DNA from: a bacterium
GTDB taxonomy: Bacteria > Krumholzibacteriota > Krumholzibacteriia > LZORAL124-64-63
Assembly: GCA_016712675.1 (NCBI GenBank)
Contig: JADJQR010000001.1
Coordinates: 558,001-622,000, forward strand
Length of the DNA: 64,000 bases
Reading direction: 5' to 3'
Numbering within the stretch: position 1 is the stretch's first letter; the number at the start of each line of letters is the position of its first letter. Under the pieces are notes generated by a model, which had not been told where the DNA came from, made no database searches, and saw nothing but the letters and a program-made list of their open reading frames with translations. This document shows positions 38,373 to 49,804 of this stretch, piece after piece. The position numbers and the translations under genes were made by a program.

Positions 38373-39062
38373 TCAGTTCTTCTGGCCGGCGATCGCCTTG
38401 TAGAGGACCGCGCCGAGCAGCGCGCCGACGACGGGCGCGACCCAGAACAGCCACAGCTGGCCCACCGCCCAGTCTCCCACGTACAGGGCCACGCCCGTGC
38501 TGCGCGCGGGGTTGACCGAGGTGTTGGTGACCGGGATGCTGATCAGGTGGATCAGCGTCAGCGCCAGGCCGATGGGGATGCCCGCGAAGCCGGCCGGCGC
38601 GCGCTTGTCGGTGGCGCCCAGGATGACCAGCAGGAAGAACATGGTCATCACGACCTCGCAGACCAGGGCCGCCGCCAGCGAGTAGCCGCCGGGCGAGTGC
38701 GCGCCGTAGCCGTTCGCGGCGAAGCCTCCGGCCACATCGAAGCCCGGCGCGCCGCTGGCGATGACAAACAGCACGCCGCCTGCCGCCAGGCCGCCCAGGA
38801 CCTGGGCCGCGATGTACGGTGCCAACTGGTTGGCCGGGAAACGGCCGCCGGCCCACAGCCCGACCGAGACGGCCGGGTTCAGGTGGCAGCCGGAGATGTG
38901 GCCGATGGCAAAGGCCATCGTCAGCACGGTCAGGCCGAAGGCCAGGGAGACGCCGAGCAGGCCGATGCCCAGATCGGGAAACGCGGCCGCCAGCACCGCG
39001 CTGCCGCAGCCGCCCATGACGAGCCAGAATGTGCCCAGGAACTCGGCGCTGTACTGTCTCAT
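38373..39062 (-). CDS. aqpZ: Aquaporin Z-type water channel
   Basis: 229 residues from the ATG at 39060-39062. Six hydrophobic helices with both NPA boxes: [10 protein letters not shown] (Asn62) and [10 protein letters not shown]. His in [21 protein letters not shown] matches the AqpZ selectivity-filter position, with the Arg after NPA. The [23 protein letters not shown] opening is typical of AqpZ. Lies 55 bp upstream of tamA on the same strand and may share a transcript. Confidence 0.95.
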   Translation of the reverse strand: MRQYSAEFLGTFWLVMGGCGSAVLAAAFPDLGIGLLGVSLAFGLTVLTMAFAIGHISGCHLNPAVSVGLWAGGRFPANQLAPYIAAQVLGGLAAGGVLFVIASGAPGFDVAGGFAANGYGAHSPGGYSLAAALVCEVVMTMFFLLVILGATDKRAPAGFAGIPIGLALTLIHLISIPVTNTSVNPARSTGVALYVGDWAVGQLWLFWVAPVVGALLGAVLYKAIAGQKN

Positions 39063-39321
39063 CCCGATCCCCTCTCGCCGGATGGCCGCAGGTGCAGGGT
39101 CCCGCACCCCGCCCCAACCTGCCAGCACTCCCGGGTCGTGGCAAGGGGCTTCTGACGTTCGGGACCCGGGTTCGCGGGCGCGCTCGAGCGACGCCTTCCC
39201 GGTTAAGGAAATCCCGCGGGTGCTGATAGAAACAAGGATAGACCTATACCGAAGTGCGGACGTCCCTTATCCGTGGAGCCGAGACGCGCGGCATTCCCCG
39301 CGTTGCGGCCAGAGGTCACGC

Positions 39322-42474
<3,153 letters not shown>

Positions 42475-42535
42475 CCTGGTCGACGGGCGTCCCGGTGGCA
42501 GCGCGCGTTCGCCGCCAGGGTTCCGTCCACTCCCG

Positions 42536-42649
42536 CTACGCGCCGGTATGGGCCGGCTGCACGGCCAGGTACCTGTTCAGGGCGGCGTAGAGCGCGTCGA
42601 CGACGATCGGCTTCGTGACGAAGTCGTCCATGCCCGAGCGCAGGCTGTG
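42536..42649 (-). pseudogene. Receiver-domain gene remnant cut by the insertion sequence
   Basis: The last 37 codons of a response-regulator or hybrid-kinase gene: LRSGMDDFVTKPIVVDALYAALNRYL is the end of a receiver domain, including the conserved TKP Lys. The upstream part is replaced by the IS starting at 42652 and does not reappear on the far side, where a lipoprotein gene begins. So the IS arrival came with a deletion or rearrangement. Convergent with the hybrid kinase, 61 bp away. Confidence 0.8.
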
Positions 42650-42669
42650 AGTTGTGCCGTCGAAATTGT

Positions 42670-42698
42670 GCCCGGCCCGGCAGTTGCCCGGGCCGGGC
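42670..42698 (+). promoter_or_regulatory. Protective hairpin at the transposase start, copy 2
   Basis: Identical in layout to copy 1: 11-bp stem, 7-nt loop CAGTTGC, ending immediately before ATG 42699. Confidence 0.5.
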
Positions 42699-43799
42699 AT
42701 GAACACGACCCCCGACACCTTCACGCCGCCCCACTGCCCCAACCCCAAGTGCCGCTTCCACAGCCACTTCGACCCCCAGTGGCGCTTCAAGCGCATCGGC
42801 TACCACTGGAGTCACTGCCAGCGAAAGCGTATCCCCAGGTTCCTCTGCCGCCACTGCCGACGCTCCTTCAGCACCCAGACCTTCAGCACCTCCTACTGGC
42901 TGAAGCGCCCCGACGTCCTGCCCCGGCTCCTGACCAAGACCGTCGGCGGCATGGCCAACCGCCAGATCGCCCGCGACCTGCGCGTGGCACCCTCGACCGT
43001 CGACCGGCAGCTCAGCCGCCTCGGACGCCACTGCCTGCTGTTCCACGCCAGGATGATGGCCCAGGCCAAGCCCGTATCGGTCGCCGCCATCGACGGTTTC
43101 GTTTCCTTCGAGCACTCCCAGTTCTGGCCCTTCCACCATCACCTGGCGGTCGAGCCGACGTCCGACCTCATCGCCTACTTCACCGACAGCGAGGTCCGCC
43201 GGTCCGGTTCGATGACCCCGGCCCAGAAGCGCAAGCGTGAGCGGCTCGAGGCTGCGTTCGGCCGGCCCGACCCCAAGGCCGTCCTGAAGGACGTGACCCA
43301 CCTGCTGGAGGTAGTGGCCGGCAGCCAACCGCAGTTGACGGTGCTGAGCGACGAGCACAAGGCCTACCCGCAGGCGTTGCGGGGGCTGAAGTGCAAGGTG
43401 GAGCACCTGGTGACGTCGAGCCGGGAGCGTCGTGACTCGCGCAACCGGTTGTTCCCGATCAACGTGGCGGACCTGCTGATCCGTCACAGCAGCGCGAACC
43501 ACAAGCGGGAGACGATCGCGTGGTCGAAGCGTCGGCAGTCGAGTGCGGAGCGGCTGGCGGTGTTCGTGGTGTGGCGGAACTACCTGAAGGGTCGGCGTGA
43601 GAAGGCGCGGGGCAGCCAGACGCCGGCGCAGGCGCGGGGGATGCTGGATCGTCGGCTGACGGTGGCGGATGTACTGGAGCGGCGATTGTTCGTGACCCGG
43701 ATCGCGTTGCCACGGCGGTGGGAGGAGTACTACTGGCGGCGGGTGAACACGCGGGTGCTAGCCCGGCAGCGGGGGCATGAGCTGACGTACGCGGCGTGA
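42699..43799 (+). CDS. IS transposase, copy 2
   Basis: 366 residues, 363 identical to copy 1; here residue 76 is Arg, 307 is Gln and 317 is Asp. The zinc ribbon, helix-turn-helix and presumed catalytic Asp132 and Asp218 are intact, so this copy may also be active. The very high identity means the two insertions are recent relative to each other or have been homogenised. Confidence 0.9.
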   Translation: MNTTPDTFTPPHCPNPKCRFHSHFDPQWRFKRIGYHWSHCQRKRIPRFLCRHCRRSFSTQTFSTSYWLKRPDVLPRLLTKTVGGMANRQIARDLRVAPSTVDRQLSRLGRHCLLFHARMMAQAKPVSVAAIDGFVSFEHSQFWPFHHHLAVEPTSDLIAYFTDSEVRRSGSMTPAQKRKRERLEAAFGRPDPKAVLKDVTHLLEVVAGSQPQLTVLSDEHKAYPQALRGLKCKVEHLVTSSRERRDSRNRLFPINVADLLIRHSSANHKRETIAWSKRRQSSAERLAVFVVWRNYLKGRREKARGSQTPAQARGMLDRRLTVADVLERRLFVTRIALPRRWEEYYWRRVNTRVLARQRGHELTYAA

Positions 43800-43814
43800 G
43801 GGGGCGGAACGGAG

Positions 43815-43843
43815 CCGCCCGCGCCGCTGAACGGTGCGGGCGG
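43815..43843 (+). terminator. Hairpin between transposase stop and IS end, copy 2
   Basis: 12-bp stem with one G-T mispair and loop CTGAA. It lies between the transposase stop and the right terminal repeat, as in copy 1. Confidence 0.45.
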
Positions 43844-43864
43844 ACACAATCTCGACGGCACAAC

Positions 43865-44842
43865 TCAGAACATCAGGTACGCCACCGGCGTGCCCGCGAC
43901 GCCACCGCCGAAATCGCTGAGGTCGATAGCCGGCAGGTCGGTGTCCAGGTCGTACGCCTGCATGGCGCTGACGGCGTCCTTGTAGGCCGCACCCCCGATG
44001 GGCACGCTGGCCAGGTCCGTCGCGACGGTGGTCATGAGCTCGTACTCGTCGGCGTCGGCCGGGATGCAGTAGTAGGCGTCACCGTGACGGAACAGGAACC
44101 AGTTGCCCGCACCCTGCGACACGCCCTTGCCCACCAGCGAGGTGCCGTTGACGGCCATCTTCAGCTCGAAGGCGTGCGTCGTGCTGTTGCCGTCGATCCG
44201 CGCGCGGATGGCGAAGCCGCTGCCCTCCGCGCCGCCCATCGTGCTGCCGGGCGGATAGCGCACGGCCTGCGCGAAGCGGATGCTGACATCGCCGCTGATC
44301 GTGTCGTGCGCAGCCTGGATGACGCCGATGGCCACCTGCTGGGCGGCATCGGGAGCCCATTTGTAGCTCGACAGCATGCGGCGCTCGTTGCCCGTCTGCG
44401 CGTAGGCGATGCTGGAGCCGTAGCCGCCTTCCTCTTCGCTCAGGCCCAGGGCATAGGTATGGCCCAGCAGGTCGTCGAAGGCGAACGGCGTCAGGTCGGT
44501 GTCGGCTGCGGGCGTGACGGCGGCGCAGTGCGCGGGCGCCTCGTCCAGCCTCATCGACGCCTCCCAGAGGACCTTGTAGAGGTTACTCATGTCGACGACG
44601 CCCTCGTCGTCCGGGTAGGTGTAGTCGCGCAGAAGCTGATAGGCGACGCGCAGTGCCTGGTCCGGCAGCATCGCCTTGGCTGCCGCGGTGCTCGGCTCGA
44701 AGGCGGGCACCGACTGCTTGACCGCGGTGAAGAGCAGGTTGGGCGTGGGCTGGCCGGCCGGGGTCGCGGGGCCGTCATCGCCGCCGCAGCCGGCCAGCAA
44801 CAGGACGGCCGACAGCAGGACGCAGGACAAGAACCGATTCAT
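43865..44842 (-). CDS. Lipoprotein of unknown function
   Basis: 325 residues from the ATG at 44840-44842, with a strong GAGGAGG site. Lipobox LLLAGC with Cys19. The mature part has no domain I recognise; it contains a helical region with YQLLRDYTYPDDEGVVDMSNLYKVLWEAS and a beta-rich half with TTHAFELKMAVNG and YYCIPADADEYELM. The stop lies 1 nt from the IS end, so the original C-terminus may have been cut or altered by the insertion. Confidence 0.7.
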   Translation of the reverse strand: MNRFLSCVLLSAVLLLAGCGGDDGPATPAGQPTPNLLFTAVKQSVPAFEPSTAAAKAMLPDQALRVAYQLLRDYTYPDDEGVVDMSNLYKVLWEASMRLDEAPAHCAAVTPAADTDLTPFAFDDLLGHTYALGLSEEEGGYGSSIAYAQTGNERRMLSSYKWAPDAAQQVAIGVIQAAHDTISGDVSIRFAQAVRYPPGSTMGGAEGSGFAIRARIDGNSTTHAFELKMAVNGTSLVGKGVSQGAGNWFLFRHGDAYYCIPADADEYELMTTVATDLASVPIGGAAYKDAVSAMQAYDLDTDLPAIDLSDFGGGVAGTPVAYLMF

Positions 44843-44973
44843 CTGGTCGCCTCCTCGCAGGGGGAATCGCCGGGCGAAACCGGCAGACAGTGCAAGGCGC
44901 GTGCCTTGAGATAATCGATGATCAATAAGCGGTCGCGGCCCGCATCGAACAGCAGCAGATCCGCTCGCGTTGT

Positions 44974-44979
44974 TATAAT
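44974..44979 (+). promoter_or_regulatory. -10 box before the secreted hydrolase gene
   Basis: A perfect TATAAT preceded by TTGT, about 50 nt before ATG 45028. No clear -35 at the normal distance (AGCAGC is found there). Confidence 0.35.
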
Positions 44980-45027
44980 GGTGCGGTCCGGAAGGCCGTG
45001 GGAGCCCGAACCCGGAGTCGCTGCACC

Positions 45028-46239
45028 ATGCCGTTGAGCACCTGGATCCGCACCGTTTGCCTGCTGCTGGCCATCGTCGGGCCGGGTGGGCTGGCCCACG
45101 CCCAGTATCCGGTGGGCACCGCCGACGTGACGTACACGGACGGGGCCCGCGGCAACCGCGCGGTGCCGGTGGACCTCTACTACCCGGCAACGGCGGCCGG
45201 TGCCGGCCAGCCCGTCGCCGAGGCCCCGGCCGGAGGCGGCTTCGCGACGGTCGCCTTTGGGCACGGCTTCCAGATGCCGGCCGGCGCGTACGCCTGGGTC
45301 GCCGGCCGGCTGGCAGAGTTCGGCTGCGTCGTGGCCGTGCCGCGCACCGGTGGCGAACTGTTCCCCAGCCACGCCCAGTTCGGCCTGGACCTGGCGTTTG
45401 CCGCGCGCACGCTGCGCGACGCGGGGGCGCTGCCGGCCTCGCCGTTCTTCGGTCGCATGGGGCCGCGCGCGCTGGTCATGGGGCACAGCATGGGCGGTGG
45501 CTGCGCGCTGCTGGCTGCTGCCGGCGACCCGACGCTGACCGCAGTGGCTGCCTTCGCGGCGGCCGAGACCAACCCCTCGGCGGTCGTGGCGGCCGCGACG
45601 ATCGATCGTCCCGCCCTCCTGTTCGCCGGCACGAACGACTGCGTGACGCCTCCTGCCGGCCACCAGATCCCGATGTACGGGGCGCTGGCCGGCTGGCGCG
45701 CGCTGGCGACCATCGACGGCGCCAGCCACTGCCAGTTCAACGCCTACAACTTCCTGTGCGACCTGGGCGAGTCGTGCTCGGCCGGCATCACGCGCCAGGA
45801 GCAGCAGGACACGGTCTGGCGACTGCTGGAGCCGTGGGTCCGCTGGGTGCTGCTGCAGGAAGCGGGCGCCGGCGCCTGGTACCAGTCCGTGGCGGCCGCT
45901 CATGATGGGTTCTCGTACGAGCAGGTCGGCGCGGTGGCGGCGGCCGGGGGCGCGGCGCCGCGAACGGGCTGGCGGCTCCACGCGGCGCCCAACCCGTTCA
46001 ACCCGGCGGTCGTGGTGACGCTCGAACTGGACGCTGCCGGCCCGGCCGAGCTGGCGATCTTCGACGCCCGCGGCCGGCGCGTGCGCGTCCTGGCCGACGG
46101 CCCGCTGGAGGCGGGGTCGCACGCATGGCGCTGGGACGGTCGTGACGAGGCGGGCCGCGCGGTGCCCGGCGGCTGCTACCTGGCGCGCGTGCAAGGCGCG
46201 GGTGGCGGCGCCACCGGGAAGCTCGTGCTGCTGCGCTGA
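45028..46239 (+). CDS. Secreted alpha/beta hydrolase with sorting domain
   Basis: 403 residues. Signal peptide (VCLLLAIVGPGGLAHA). The hydrolase domain (~25-290) resembles the dienelactone hydrolase/chlorophyllase/polyester-hydrolase group: nucleophile Ser154 in the elbow GHSMGGG, probable acid Asp204 (AGTNDCVTPP) and His234 (ASHCQF). Six Cys could form disulfides outside the cell. The C-terminus is a FlgD-like sorting domain (APNPFNPAVVV, LAIFDARGRRVRVL, WDGRDEAG). The true substrate (ester, polyester or lipid) cannot be told. A hairpin follows the stop. Confidence 0.85.
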   Translation: MPLSTWIRTVCLLLAIVGPGGLAHAQYPVGTADVTYTDGARGNRAVPVDLYYPATAAGAGQPVAEAPAGGGFATVAFGHGFQMPAGAYAWVAGRLAEFGCVVAVPRTGGELFPSHAQFGLDLAFAARTLRDAGALPASPFFGRMGPRALVMGHSMGGGCALLAAAGDPTLTAVAAFAAAETNPSAVVAAATIDRPALLFAGTNDCVTPPAGHQIPMYGALAGWRALATIDGASHCQFNAYNFLCDLGESCSAGITRQEQQDTVWRLLEPWVRWVLLQEAGAGAWYQSVAAAHDGFSYEQVGAVAAAGGAAPRTGWRLHAAPNPFNPAVVVTLELDAAGPAELAIFDARGRRVRVLADGPLEAGSHAWRWDGRDEAGRAVPGGCYLARVQGAGGGATGKLVLLR

Positions 46240-46288
46240 TCCCGTCAGCGCCATCATGTCGCCGCATTGAGGGGGCTGCGTGTGGGCG

Positions 46289-46332
46289 GGCGCGGGCGGT
46301 CCTGTCTCGCCCAAACAGGCCCGCCCCGCGCC
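46289..46332 (+). terminator. Long hairpin after the hydrolase gene
   Basis: A roughly 17-bp stem (46289-46305 with 46315-46332), with one bulge and one G-T pair, and a 9-nt loop, 50 bp after the stop. No U-run follows. Confidence 0.4.
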
Positions 46333-46454
46333 CCGGTCGACGCACGCGGCGCCGACCGGGAGAATCATCCGACCGCGATGCCGCCTGCACAACGGAATCG
46401 GTCGGAAGCCTGCGGACGCTGGCGCACCGAATCGCTAATCTGCGCATGATGGGG

Positions 46455-46483
46455 TTGTCACGGCGCCGACGAGCATCTAGAAT
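46455..46483 (+). promoter_or_regulatory. Promoter of the membrane XRE regulator gene
   Basis: TTGTCA (46455-46460), 17-nt spacer, TAGAAT (46478-46483). About 85 nt of leader before ATG 46576. Confidence 0.55.
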
Positions 46484-46575
46484 CGTGCCACCAACATCGG
46501 CGCCGTCCTGGCACGGCCTGACGCGGCATCGCCCGAGCGTATCCCGATGCTGCACGACCATCGGAACGCGCGGTC

Positions 46576-47919
46576 ATGAGATCGACTCGCAACATCAGTA
46601 TCGACGGCGCGGCTGTCGCAGCGCGGCTGTCCTCGCTTCGACAGGCCCGCGGCTGGACGAAACAGGAACTGGCGGATGCCGCCGGCCTCAGTGAACGCAC
46701 CGTGCGGCTGCTCGAGCAAGGGCAGCGCGCGGTGGTCCTCGAGAAGACCCTCCTGCTTCTGGCTGCAGCGCTGGCCGTCACCCCAAGAGATCTGCTCGGG
46801 AATTCCGAGCCGGACACGGATCCGACCCCGACCGTCGTGGCGGCGGAGGATCCCGCGCCACCTTTGCCTGTATGCTCCCCGCGTCGGCCCCGTGTGGCCC
46901 TGGCCGGACTTCTGGGCCTCATGCTGCTGGCCGGAACGGGCTTCGGGCTGGCCGTGCGCGCGACACGCGAGGCGGTCCCGCTGAACGTGCTCGCGGATGA
47001 ACACGTCCTCAACGTGTCCGGCGAGCTCGTCACCGACGGCAGCTGGAGCCGCACCTTCGAATCGACGATCGTGTTTGCCGAACCCGGTGGCTGGCAGGAC
47101 GGGACGGTGCTGGTCGGACTTGGCTTCGATGCGCTCGACGGCGGGCGCATCGTCCTGCTGGACGGGCGTTCGGGTGCGACGATCTGGGAACGGGCGCCGG
47201 ACGCTGCCCGTGCGGTGGCCGCCTACGGCCCCGACTGCCTCGACGGACTGGAATCTTTCGGTCCTGTCTGCCGTGAGTACCTGGACCTGGATGGTGACGG
47301 CACGCTGGAACTGGCGGTCGCCTTCATCCACGTGCGCAAGTATCCGGCGAACGTGCTCGTCATCAGGCGCACGGGCGAGACGATCTGCGACTACTTCCAC
47401 CGCGGGCATGTGTACGACCTGGCCGGGGCCGACCTGGATGGCGACGGTTCGACGGAACTCATCTGCGCGGGCACCAACAACGCGCGGGGGTTCGGCGGCG
47501 GGACGGTGTTCGTCCTGGACAGGTTCACCCGCTCCGGCGCGGCGGTGGACGACTATACCGGCGGGGAGGCCTCGGTCGGGGACAGCAGCCGCAGGCGCTT
47601 GCTGGTGCCAGGCTTTGATGCCGGGGTCATGAAGCTGCTGGCGGTTGACCGCCTGGAGGCCGAGAACATCTGCCTGGTCAGCGGGGGGCGCAGGGGAGCC
47701 CGGATCATGGTCACGCTGGGCACCGTCGGCTGCCAGTTCCACCTGGTCCTCGACAGCGATCTGAAGCCCCTGGCCATCAGGCCGAACGACAACGTGGCCC
47801 GGATGATGGCCGACTGGCCGCCCGAAGCCAGGTCCGGCTGCGACTTGACCGATCCCGACTGGCTCGAGAGCTGGCGGCGGGACATCGTCGTGCTCGGGCA
47901 GAGGGTGGGAGGGGTCTAG
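46576..47919 (+). CDS. Membrane-anchored XRE-type regulator with extracytoplasmic FG-GAP-like domain
   Basis: 447 residues. An XRE/Cro-like helix-turn-helix lies at about 13-70 (LRQARGWTKQELADAAGLSERTVRLLEQGQ). A Pro-rich linker follows, then one transmembrane helix at 107-127 (VALAGLLGLMLLAGTGFGLAV). The ~320 residues after it contain two FG-GAP/VCBS-like calcium loops (YLDLDGDGTLELAVAF, GADLDGDGSTELICAG), which would lie outside the inner membrane. The layout suggests a one-component transmembrane regulator binding DNA on one side and a ligand on the other, as CadC does with a different fold. No adjacent partner; target unknown. Confidence 0.75.
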   Translation: MRSTRNISIDGAAVAARLSSLRQARGWTKQELADAAGLSERTVRLLEQGQRAVVLEKTLLLLAAALAVTPRDLLGNSEPDTDPTPTVVAAEDPAPPLPVCSPRRPRVALAGLLGLMLLAGTGFGLAVRATREAVPLNVLADEHVLNVSGELVTDGSWSRTFESTIVFAEPGGWQDGTVLVGLGFDALDGGRIVLLDGRSGATIWERAPDAARAVAAYGPDCLDGLESFGPVCREYLDLDGDGTLELAVAFIHVRKYPANVLVIRRTGETICDYFHRGHVYDLAGADLDGDGSTELICAGTNNARGFGGGTVFVLDRFTRSGAAVDDYTGGEASVGDSSRRRLLVPGFDAGVMKLLAVDRLEAENICLVSGGRRGARIMVTLGTVGCQFHLVLDSDLKPLAIRPNDNVARMMADWPPEARSGCDLTDPDWLESWRRDIVVLGQRVGGV

Positions 47920-47962
47920 GGCCGGCAGGGCGCCCCGCCGGTTCAGCGCCTCCGTCAGGAAG

Positions 47963-47990
47963 AGGCCCCGGCCGTTCCCGGCCGGGGCCT
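47963..47990. terminator. Bidirectional terminator between convergent genes
   Basis: A perfect 12-bp stem (AGGCCCCGGCCG / CGGCCGGGGCCT) with loop TTCC, between the XRE gene (plus) and the sorting-domain gene (minus). The strongest hairpin in the window, serving both directions. Confidence 0.7.
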
Positions 47991-48027
47991 TCGATCGCCG
48001 CCAGCGGACGGTGTCGAACCGTCACCA

Positions 48028-49650
48028 TCACTTCGTCATGGTCATCTTCCCCGTGGCGACCGCGCCGCCGGCGCTCAGCCGGTAGACGTACGTTCCCGAC
48101 GCGGCCGGACGCCCGTCCTGTGCCCGCCCGTTCCAGAGGGCCGCATGCTCACCGGGCCCGAGCTCGCCCCGCAACAGCGTGCGCACGTGGCGACCGGAAA
48201 GGTCGAAGACCGAAAGGTCGACGGCGGCGGTGGCCACGAGCGTGAAGCGGATCGTCGTGGCGGGGTTGAAGGGGTTCGGGCTGTTGCGCCCCAGTGCGAT
48301 GCCGGGCGGCACGTCGTCGCCGACAGCGCTCGCCAAGCCCGCGGGCGCGCCGACCGTGACCACGACCGGACGCGTCGTCGCGGCGATGTCGGCGTCCGCA
48401 TGCAGGCTGTCCTCACCCAGGCCGATCGTGAACGTCCGCTCCGCGCCGTACATGCGCGGCAGCAGCGGGTCCACGGAGGCCTCGGCCACGCGCCCGAAGC
48501 CGAACACGACCATGCCCGAATACTCGTCACCGTCGGCGGCTCCCATGCTGCGGTGGGCGTCGGGATAGGCATCGCCGTTGTCGTCGCTCAGGTAGAGGTA
48601 GCGGGCGGCCGCGGTGTCGCGGTAGTAGAGCCACTGCGGGTCGGCCAGGACGGCTTCCCACTGCTCGGCGTTGTCCGCGGCGCTGGTGGTCGTGCCGTCG
48701 CCACGGACCACGATGTCACCCGCGTCGAGTGCACCGCCGGGCGTGCCCTCGTAGAGGAACCAGTAGTGGCCGCTGTCGTCTGCCCCGGCCTCTTCGACCG
48801 TCATGCGGGCATGCGTCGGGTAGATCTCCCAGAGCAGGCTCCAGCGGTAGAGCGGGTTCGGGTACACCGAGCGCAGGGTCACCTTGAGCGGTCCGTGATG
48901 GAGCAGTGTCGTCGTGGCGGCGTGGTCTCCCGGATGGAACGTGCCGTCGCTGAGCCCGGGGACGCTCACGTCCATGTTGGGGATTCCGCGATACTCACCG
49001 CGCTCGCCGCTGCCGGGTCTGGAGTGGTAGCTGATCCAGTCATGGCCATCGTTGTCGATGATGCTCGCGAAGCCGCCCCCTTCGCGGTGATAATAGTAGT
49101 CGGCGCTGGCGGTGCTGATCAGCCACGTCGCCTGACCCTCGTACTGCAGGCTGTCGAGCGTCGTCGGCGCGGGCACCGCCGGCGGCGGCGGACACTCGCC
49201 GCAGGCCCCGGCCACGTCGAAGAGCACGCGGTATCGTCGATTGGCGAACGCCGGCGTCGTGTCGTTCAGGACGAACACCAGTTCGCCCACCGCGTGCAGC
49301 GCCGGATCGAAGGCGGCGTCGGCGTCGAACTGGAACGGCACGGCCTCATCGAGGACCGAGCCTTCCGCGTCGACCTCCACCACCTGGAACGTCAGGGGGT
49401 CCAGCGCGCCACCGATGCCCGCCAGGAACGCGGTGAGGTCCAGCGGCGCCTCGACGGGAAGGTCCACGCGGGCGGCCTGCCCGACGGCGATCTCGACGTT
49501 GCAGGCGTACCGCTGGGCGGCCAGTGCCGCAGGGGGCGTCAGCGACAGGATCAGAAGTGCAGCCGGAACCGTGCGGCGGCTCCACAGGCGCCGGTTTCGG
49601 GGCATCTGCGGACGGGCGGTTCGATAGGGGTACGCGGAGCTTGGGGACAT
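48028..49650 (-). CDS. Secreted protein of unknown function with sorting domain
   Basis: 540 residues from the ATG at 49648-49650; a later ATG at 49605 would put the signal peptide (VPAALLILSLTPPAALA) closer to the start and is possible. A beta-rich N-terminal part (CNVEIAVGQAARVDLPVEAPL) and a central ~250-residue region with many aromatic residues (TASADYYYHREGGGF, WFLYEGTPGG, QWLYYRDTAAARYLYLSDDNGD) that I do not recognise. The end is a classic sorting domain (SPNPFNPATTIRF, LSVFDLSGRHVRTL). Exported and likely surface-attached. Confidence 0.75.
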   Translation of the reverse strand: MSPSSAYPYRTARPQMPRNRRLWSRRTVPAALLILSLTPPAALAAQRYACNVEIAVGQAARVDLPVEAPLDLTAFLAGIGGALDPLTFQVVEVDAEGSVLDEAVPFQFDADAAFDPALHAVGELVFVLNDTTPAFANRRYRVLFDVAGACGECPPPPAVPAPTTLDSLQYEGQATWLISTASADYYYHREGGGFASIIDNDGHDWISYHSRPGSGERGEYRGIPNMDVSVPGLSDGTFHPGDHAATTTLLHHGPLKVTLRSVYPNPLYRWSLLWEIYPTHARMTVEEAGADDSGHYWFLYEGTPGGALDAGDIVVRGDGTTTSAADNAEQWEAVLADPQWLYYRDTAAARYLYLSDDNGDAYPDAHRSMGAADGDEYSGMVVFGFGRVAEASVDPLLPRMYGAERTFTIGLGEDSLHADADIAATTRPVVVTVGAPAGLASAVGDDVPPGIALGRNSPNPFNPATTIRFTLVATAAVDLSVFDLSGRHVRTLLRGELGPGEHAALWNGRAQDGRPAASGTYVYRLSAGGAVATGKMTMTK

Positions 49651-49727
49651 GGGCGATGGTGCCTTTCTGTATGGGGCGCAACATCTTGGCGCACTGTGGC
49701 GGTCAAGCACGTCGAGATCTGTGCATT

Positions 49728-49757
49728 ATTGTATCAAATCACAATATATAAAGTCAA
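49728..49757 (-). promoter_or_regulatory. Promoter of the sorting-domain gene at 48.0-49.6 kb
   Basis: On the minus strand: TTGACT (49757-49752), 18-nt spacer, TACAAT (49733-49728), inside an unusually AT-rich island. Leader about 70 nt. Confidence 0.5.
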
Positions 49758-49804
49758 ATAATCCTTCGCGCGGCGCACCCGCCCTTCGGCCGGGGGGGGG
49801 GCCG

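Larger units (their letters stand above)
42652..43863 (+). mobile_element. Insertion sequence, copy 2 (1212 bp)
   Basis: Same length, ends and gene as copy 1 but in the opposite orientation. The flanks TGAG and CTCA are reverse complements, so no direct target duplication is visible. Left side truncates a receiver gene; right side ends 1 nt from a lipoprotein stop codon. Confidence 0.9.
46240..46575. other. 336-bp intergenic region
   Basis: No convincing gene. It holds the hairpin at 46289-46332 and the promoter at 46455-46483, both described separately. The remaining ~120 bp between them shows nothing recognisable. Confidence 0.6.

Noticed and set aside
38761-39321. An extra 187 N-terminal residues on the hybrid kinase
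   Set aside because: This stretch is antisense to the aquaporin gene and has shadow-frame composition; ATG 39322 has a ribosome site.
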